NCBI RefSeq assembly: GCF_027257195.1
Contig: NZ_JAPDFS010000001.1
Coordinates: 589,683-626,107 of the forward strand
DNA length: 36,425 nt
Source of the DNA: Halorubrum sp. F4
GTDB lineage: Archaea > Halobacteriota > Halobacteria > Halobacteriales > Haloferacaceae
Direction of reading: 5' to 3'
Shown here: piece after piece, positions 32,267-36,425 of the stretch
Position numbering within the stretch: position 1 is the first letter of the stretch
Layout: the number at the start of each line of letters is the position of its first letter
Made by a program: the position numbers and the translations under genes
Notes under the pieces: model-generated
What the model was told of the DNA's origin: nothing
The model's database searches: none
The model's input: the letters and a program-made list of their open reading frames with translations, nothing else

Positions 32267-33391
32267 ATGACCCGACGGATCCCGTTGCTCGTCGCGGCCC
32301 TGGTCGTCGTGGGACTGATCGCGACCGTCCCTCTCGGGGCCGCGATGACCGGAGAGCCCGGAGCATCGACCGCGGTCGACGACGGCGTGGCTGCCGACGG
32401 GAACACACAGGTAGAATCCGAGAACGGTACGAGCGATATCAGCCCCGGAGAGCGACTCTCCGGAGTCATCGGCGTTCAGGGGGCGGAAGTCGAGGGGGAG
32501 GTCGAGTCGCGGTCGTTCGGGATCCGGATCGCGGAGGCGGAGACCGACGAGGAGCGAGCGGCGGTGATCGCGGACCAACTCGACCGCAACGAGGAACGGC
32601 TCGCGGAGCTCCGTGATCGACAGCGTGAACTCCGCGAACGTCGTTCCGGCGGAAACGTGAGCGACGGCGCGTACGCCGCACAGGAGGCGAAGATCGGCGC
32701 GCAGGCGGCGTCGGTGAATCGAACGACCGAGCGGAGCGCCGAGGTCGCGTCGGGGCTCCCGGCGGACGTGCTCGCGGAGCAGGGCGTCGACGCCGAGCGG
32801 ATCCGGACGCTCAGGGAGCACGCGAGCGAGTTGAGCGGCCCGGAGACGGCCGCGATCGCCCGTGAGATCGGCGGGAACCGAACCGGGGCACCGATGGGGC
32901 CCGATCGCGGCGACCGTCCGGGAGCCGGAAACGGCCTCGGGGGATCCGAGGGTGAGTTCCCGGTGAGCGGTGGCCCGAATTCGACCGGAAACGCCTCCGA
33001 GGCGGAAAACCGAACGCCGGTGAACGGCCCGGAGCGTGACGGAGCGGAGCGTGACGGAGCGAACGTGAGCGGCTCCGACGCCGAGGGGAACGCCACTGTC
33101 GGGTCGGATGCCACCGGTGGATCGGATGCCACTGCCGGGTCGGGTTCCGGCGAGGACGCGTCCGAGAACGGAGCGACCGGGGACGGGACGGACGCCGGCG
33201 GTGACGACGTCGCGACGGACGACGGCGAATCCACAAACGGCGACGAATCCACGAGCGACGGCGAACCCGAAAGTGGCGGGAACGCCGGAAACGGGGACGA
33301 GTCAGGTTCCGATCCGGATTCGGGTGGAGATGCGGACGGCTCTCAGGGTTCGAACGGAGACACGGGCGGAAACGACCGGAACGGACCGTAG
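32267..33391 (+). CDS. Secreted coiled-coil protein, haloarchaeal (DUF7096-like)
   Basis: A 374-residue protein with a signal peptide (1-26), a conserved helical region (about 60-200) including a likely coiled coil (about 92-127, rich in E, R, L) and a long low-complexity tail (203-374) rich in G, N, S, D and E with several N-glycosylation sequons. There is no C-terminal hydrophobic anchor, so it appears released or held by partners. I associate the conserved part with a haloarchaeal family labelled DUF7096 (from memory), commonly found beside the regulator that follows. The start at 32267 fits the promoter; the open frame begins at 32228 but covers the TATA-like box. Function unknown. Confidence 0.8.
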   Translation: MTRRIPLLVAALVVVGLIATVPLGAAMTGEPGASTAVDDGVAADGNTQVESENGTSDISPGERLSGVIGVQGAEVEGEVESRSFGIRIAEAETDEERAAVIADQLDRNEERLAELRDRQRELRERRSGGNVSDGAYAAQEAKIGAQAASVNRTTERSAEVASGLPADVLAEQGVDAERIRTLREHASELSGPETAAIAREIGGNRTGAPMGPDRGDRPGAGNGLGGSEGEFPVSGGPNSTGNASEAENRTPVNGPERDGAERDGANVSGSDAEGNATVGSDATGGSDATAGSGSGEDASENGATGDGTDAGGDDVATDDGESTNGDESTSDGEPESGGNAGNGDESGSDPDSGGDADGSQGSNGDTGGNDRNGP

Positions 33392-33398
33392 CGTGACC

Positions 33399-33512
33399 AT
33401 GTCGGAGAGTGACGACCATCCGGCGGCCGTGGAGGGTCACGGAACGACCGGTCACGGCGCAGTCGATCGCGATGGAATCGAACACGACCGGATGACATGG
33501 GAAGCGATTTAG
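33399..33512 (+). CDS. Possible 37-residue acidic small protein
   Basis: ATG 33399 to TAG 33512 encodes 37 residues with four histidines, seven aspartates or glutamates in the first half, and the ending DRMTWEAI. It starts 7 bp after the stop of the secreted protein and ends inside the TATA-like box of the next gene. Third-position GC (about two thirds) is lower than in neighbours, so it may simply be chance. I do not recognise a family. Confidence 0.3.
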   Translation: MSESDDHPAAVEGHGTTGHGAVDRDGIEHDRMTWEAI

Positions 33513-33535
33513 CGCGCCCCCGTGTCCGTCCGTCC

Positions 33536-34735
33536 GTGAAGCGAACGACCGCCCTCCTCGTGGTCGTCTGCTGTCTCGTCGTGGCTCTCCTCGTCGGCGC
33601 GTCCACCGGCGTCTCGGGGGTCGCCGGCGACCCCTTCGCCCAACAGGAGGAGATCGACCCCGACGACGTCCTGATCACCGCCGACGTCGACGCCGAGGGC
33701 GACGCGGTCTGGACGATCGAGTACCGGGTTCGGCTCTCGTCGGACGACGAGGAGCAGGCCTTCGAGGAGTTCCGCACGGACCTCGAGGCGAACCCCGAGG
33801 CGTACACCGACCGCTTCCGTGGACGGATGGAGACGACCGTCGGGGCGGCGGCGAACGCGACGGGACGGGAGATGTCGGTCTCGAACGTGTCGGTGACCGC
33901 GGAGCGGCGAGAGATCCCCCAGGAGTACGGGGTCGTCACCTACCGGTTCCGCTGGGGCGGCTTCGCGACCGTCGAGGACGGCCGGATCGCCGTCGGTGAC
34001 GCGATAGACGGGATGTTCCTCGACGAGGAGAGCTCGCTCATCCTCTCGTGGCCGGACTCCCACGAGCTGGACGAGGCGGCTCCCGCGCCCGCGGAAACGC
34101 GGGACGGGTCGGTCGTCTGGGTCGGCCCGGTCGACTTCGCCGGGGGTGAACCGCGGGTCGCGGCCGTCCCCGAGTCCGCCGTGAGTTCGCTCCCCGGCGG
34201 GCTTCCGATCCTCGCCGTCGTCGGTCTCCTCGTCGTCCTCGGCGGAGCCGTGGCGTACGTCCGACGCGATCGGAAGTCGCCGGTCGCGGAGGACGGCTCG
34301 ACGGCAGGGCCGAGCGCGAGCGATGAACGCCGGGACGAAGCAGCCACGGACGACGAAGCCGACGCGGAAGCGGCCGCGGACGACGGTTCGACGGACGACA
34401 CCCCCGAGGACGACGAGTCATCGGACGGCGACTCCGCGGACGACGGAGACGTTCCGCCGATCGACGCGGAACTTCTGAGCAACGAGGAGCAGGTGCTCCG
34501 GCTTCTCGAGCGTGAAGGCGGGCGGATGAAACAGAAGCGGGTCGCCGAGGAGCTCGACTGGACGGCCGCGAAGACGAGCCAGGTGGTCACCGGGCTCCGC
34601 GACGAGGGCGATCTGGAAGGGTTCCGGCTGGGCCGCGAGAACGTGCTCGCGCTTCCGGACGAAGGCGACGCCGAGGACGGAAACGATGGCGACGGTGACG
34701 ACCGCGACGCCGGCCGGGACGCGTCGTCGGACTAG
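33536..34735 (+). CDS. Membrane-anchored winged-helix regulator (DUF7345/DUF7343-like)
   Basis: A 399-residue protein with an N-terminal hydrophobic segment (4-30), an extracytoplasmic beta-rich domain (about 38-210) with N-glycosylation sequons, a membrane helix (222-242), an acidic cytoplasmic linker (245-305) and a C-terminal winged helix (about 312-373) containing LSNEEQVLRLLEREGGRMKQK and TAAKTSQVVTGLRDEGDL. The layout is that of a one-component transmembrane signal transducer. I chose GTG 33536 because the TATA-like box GATTTAG (33506-33512) is centred 27 bp before it; ATG 33497 lies before the box. It follows the secreted protein at 32267 and meets the flavoprotein gene tail to tail, sharing the CTAG at 34732-34735. 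Family names are from memory. Confidence 0.83.
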   Translation: MKRTTALLVVVCCLVVALLVGASTGVSGVAGDPFAQQEEIDPDDVLITADVDAEGDAVWTIEYRVRLSSDDEEQAFEEFRTDLEANPEAYTDRFRGRMETTVGAAANATGREMSVSNVSVTAERREIPQEYGVVTYRFRWGGFATVEDGRIAVGDAIDGMFLDEESSLILSWPDSHELDEAAPAPAETRDGSVVWVGPVDFAGGEPRVAAVPESAVSSLPGGLPILAVVGLLVVLGGAVAYVRRDRKSPVAEDGSTAGPSASDERRDEAATDDEADAEAAADDGSTDDTPEDDESSDGDSADDGDVPPIDAELLSNEEQVLRLLEREGGRMKQKRVAEELDWTAAKTSQVVTGLRDEGDLEGFRLGRENVLALPDEGDAEDGNDGDGDDRDAGRDASSD

Positions 34736-36072
34736 AGGTACTCGCGCGCCGCCGTCGCCGCCTTTCGACCGCTCTCCAGCGCGCCTTGGATCGAGGACCA
34801 CTCGGTGTACTCGCCCGCGAGCACCACCGGCCCCTCGGGATCGTCCGCGTCGGGAAGGTTCGCGTGAACCCCCGGCGGCTGGGCGAACTGCGCGAAGGGG
34901 ATCCGGTCGACGGCGACGGTCTCGAGGCTCTCGAACCCGCGTTCGGGAAACCACGCCGAGAGCGCGTTTCGCGTGTCTTCACGAAGGTCCTCCGTGTCAC
35001 GCTCCAACGCCGCCTCGCCGAGGAAGGTCGCCGCGAGCAGGGGGCGGTTCCGGGGCGCGTACTCGGTGGCGACCTCCGAGATCGGCACGACCGCGTTCGG
35101 CGACTCGTCGGCCGCGTTGAGCAGGATCCGTTTTCCGGTCACGAACGACGAGTGCTCGGGGAGCGCGTACCACGCGGTGACGTTGGGAACCCCGGACTCG
35201 GGGATCGACTCGATCCCCGTTAGCCGCCGCGCCTCCGGCGGGGTGGTCGCGACGACGACGGCTCCGGCATCGAGGGTCCCGCCGTCCGCGAGCTCGATCC
35301 GCGCGCCGTCCGCCGGTCCGCCGGATCCGAGCCGGAATCGGTCGCCGAGCCCGCCGGATCCCCCGGATCCGACGTCGATCGCTTCGACGTCCTCGCCGGT
35401 GCGGACCTCGACCCCTGCCTCCTCGGCGCGCTCGGCGAGCTGTTCGGGGATCGCCGCCATCCCCCCGGCGGGCACCGCGATCGACCCGCGGCTCATCGCG
35501 CGGAAGGTGTACTCGAAGACCGCCTTGGAGGCCGAAAGCGACCGGTCGAGGGTGATCCCCCCGTAGAACGGTTCGACGAAGTTCGCGACGTAGTCGCTCG
35601 AGAAGCCCCAATCCGTGAGGTAGTCACGGATCGATCCCTCGGAACCGGAGTCGGATCCCGTGAAGAACTCGTCGTCCGCGCGCTTCGAGAGGTCGTATCG
35701 GAGCGCGAGCGTCCGGAGCTTGTCCGAGAAGGGGATCTCGTGGTTCAGCGCGGACTCGACGACGGCGGTCGGATCGCGGAGCGGGTCCGAGAGGACGGCC
35801 CGCGATCCCGGTCGGCAGATCGTCGCGCCGGGCGAGAACGCGCGGAGGTCGAGCCCTTCCGTGTCGAGCTCTCGTGTGACTGCGGGGTAGCTCGTGAACA
35901 GCACCTGGAACCCCCGGTCGAGCGTGAAGCCGTCGACCTCGCGGGAACGGACTCGGCCGCCGACCGACGGTCGGCGTTCGAGCAGCGTCACGTCCGCGCC
36001 CGCCTCCGCGAGGCGGGCCGCCGAGACCAACCCGGAGAGTCCGCCGCCGACGACGATGGCGTCTGCGTCCAT
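34732..36072 (-). CDS. FAD-dependent amine oxidase/phytoene desaturase-fold oxidoreductase
   Basis: A 446-residue flavoprotein with the dinucleotide-binding motif GGGLSG (9-14), the FAD ribose-binding Glu in LLERR (about 32) and the family continuation PSVGGRVRSREVDGFTLDRGFQVL. The C-terminal FAD motif region GPVVLAGEYTEWSSIQGALESG closes the fold, as in protoporphyrinogen oxidase and carotenoid desaturases. A glycine-rich insertion (about 232-250) is present. The substrate is unknown; carotenoid or porphyrin roles are possible but no partner genes are near. A minus-strand box CTTATAACC is centred 27 bp before the ATG at 36072. Confidence 0.85.
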   Translation of the reverse strand: MDADAIVVGGGLSGLVSAARLAEAGADVTLLERRPSVGGRVRSREVDGFTLDRGFQVLFTSYPAVTRELDTEGLDLRAFSPGATICRPGSRAVLSDPLRDPTAVVESALNHEIPFSDKLRTLALRYDLSKRADDEFFTGSDSGSEGSIRDYLTDWGFSSDYVANFVEPFYGGITLDRSLSASKAVFEYTFRAMSRGSIAVPAGGMAAIPEQLAERAEEAGVEVRTGEDVEAIDVGSGGSGGLGDRFRLGSGGPADGARIELADGGTLDAGAVVVATTPPEARRLTGIESIPESGVPNVTAWYALPEHSSFVTGKRILLNAADESPNAVVPISEVATEYAPRNRPLLAATFLGEAALERDTEDLREDTRNALSAWFPERGFESLETVAVDRIPFAQFAQPPGVHANLPDADDPEGPVVLAGEYTEWSSIQGALESGRKAATAAREYL

Positions 36073-36220
36073 GCGTGGAGGTTCGGACTGGTCGGTTATA
36101 AGCGGCGGCGGGACGGAACGGGATCCGTCGGCAGTGGAACGGAGGAGTCCTGACCGTGGGGACCGTCTCCGACGTACCAGCTGCTCGGTACCCCCGTGTC
36201 GTCAACGAGACACCAGTGAA
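36073..36220. other. Promoter of the flavoprotein gene and unassigned spacer
   Basis: The minus-strand TATA-like box CTTATAACC lies at about 36095-36103. Beyond it, to about 36220, I see no gene, hairpin or repeat. Together with repeat copy 4 the gene-free stretch runs from 36073 to the window end. Confidence 0.5.
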
Positions 36221-36425
36221 CACCGTCAAAGCCCCGCGACTCCCCTTTGAGTCCCGCCCACACCGCACTGCCGGAAGACGTTCCTGCTCGCTTCGCTGCG
36301 CGGGCCGCGACGTCCGTACTCCCGCTCGTTTCACTCGCGGGACCGCCCCGCACCTCACGCCTCCCCCGCCTCGTCGGCCGCCTACGGCGACCGACTCCCT
36401 CGCGTTCCGGTCGCGGGCCTCCGGC
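36221..36425 (-). repeat. Dispersed structured repeat, copy 4 (collapsed 3' stem; runs off the window)
   Basis: On the minus strand it contains GAGGCGTGAGGTGCGGGGC, matching copies 2 and 3, and the closing pair CAAAG (plus 36245-36249) and CTTTG (plus 36227-36231). Only about 13 nt separate these, against roughly 100-160 nt in copies 2 and 3, so the long stem has been lost. A hairpin of the family design lies at 36321-36341: a 5-bp outer stem, opposed GA steps, a GT/AC inner stem and a GAA loop (minus strand). Confidence 0.75.

Noticed and set aside
1..36425. tRNA, rRNA, CRISPR arrays, intact insertion sequences
   Set aside because: No cloverleaf-like element, regularly spaced repeats, transposase or terminal inverted repeats were seen; the dispersed repeats are non-coding.

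Overview
The window reads as chromosome of an extremely halophilic archaeon (class Halobacteria). It is GC-rich, the proteins are strongly acidic, and most genes have a TATA-like box centred about 27 bp before the start codon, the leaderless arrangement typical of this group. It carries archaeal DnaG primase, GatD, archaeal-type prolyl-tRNA synthetase and a PibD-type prepilin peptidase. A Halorubrum-like genus is my guess from the style of the intergenic repeats; that is memory, not a search.

From 409 to about 18350 lies a sugar-acid/hydroxy-acid catabolic island: a fused TRAP transporter, two hydroxyacyl-CoA/gulonate-type dehydrogenases, an SDR, a D-2-hydroxyacid dehydrogenase, a LarA-like (nickel-pincer-dependent) racemase homologue, a mannonate-dehydratase (UxuA)-like protein, three enolase-superfamily dehydratases, a ThDP-dependent enzyme, an IclR regulator, a DapA/KDG-aldolase-type lyase and a glyoxalase-fold protein. 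Genes alternate in strand and form six divergent promoter pairs. A plausible flow is uptake, racemisation or oxidation of the acid, dehydration to a 2-keto-3-deoxy acid, then retro-aldol cleavage or decarboxylation. The substrate cannot be read from sequence.

From 18349 to 19493 is a 1.1-kb gene-free stretch with an AT-rich palindromic island and a long repeat copy. From 19494 to 27590 are a sugar O-acetyltransferase, a DUF3311-like/SSS symporter pair, dnaG, prepilin peptidase, an HPP-family protein, a small membrane protein, gatD and a CoA-pyrophosphatase-type NUDIX enzyme. From 27743 to 36072 are a lipoprotein-ABC permease-ATPase operon, proS, a secreted coiled-coil protein followed by a membrane-anchored winged-helix regulator (candidate surface-to-DNA signalling pair), and an FAD amine-oxidase-fold enzyme.

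The most unusual non-gene signal is a dispersed structured repeat, present four times (both window edges on the minus strand; 8324-8614 and 18727-19084 on the plus strand). It is built from hairpins with GNA triloops, tandem G.A steps and a long-range terminal stem. Compensatory base changes between the two complete copies suggest selection on a folded RNA or single-stranded DNA. The two plus-strand copies bracket a 10.4-kb segment that includes the regulator and most of the lyases of the catabolic island.
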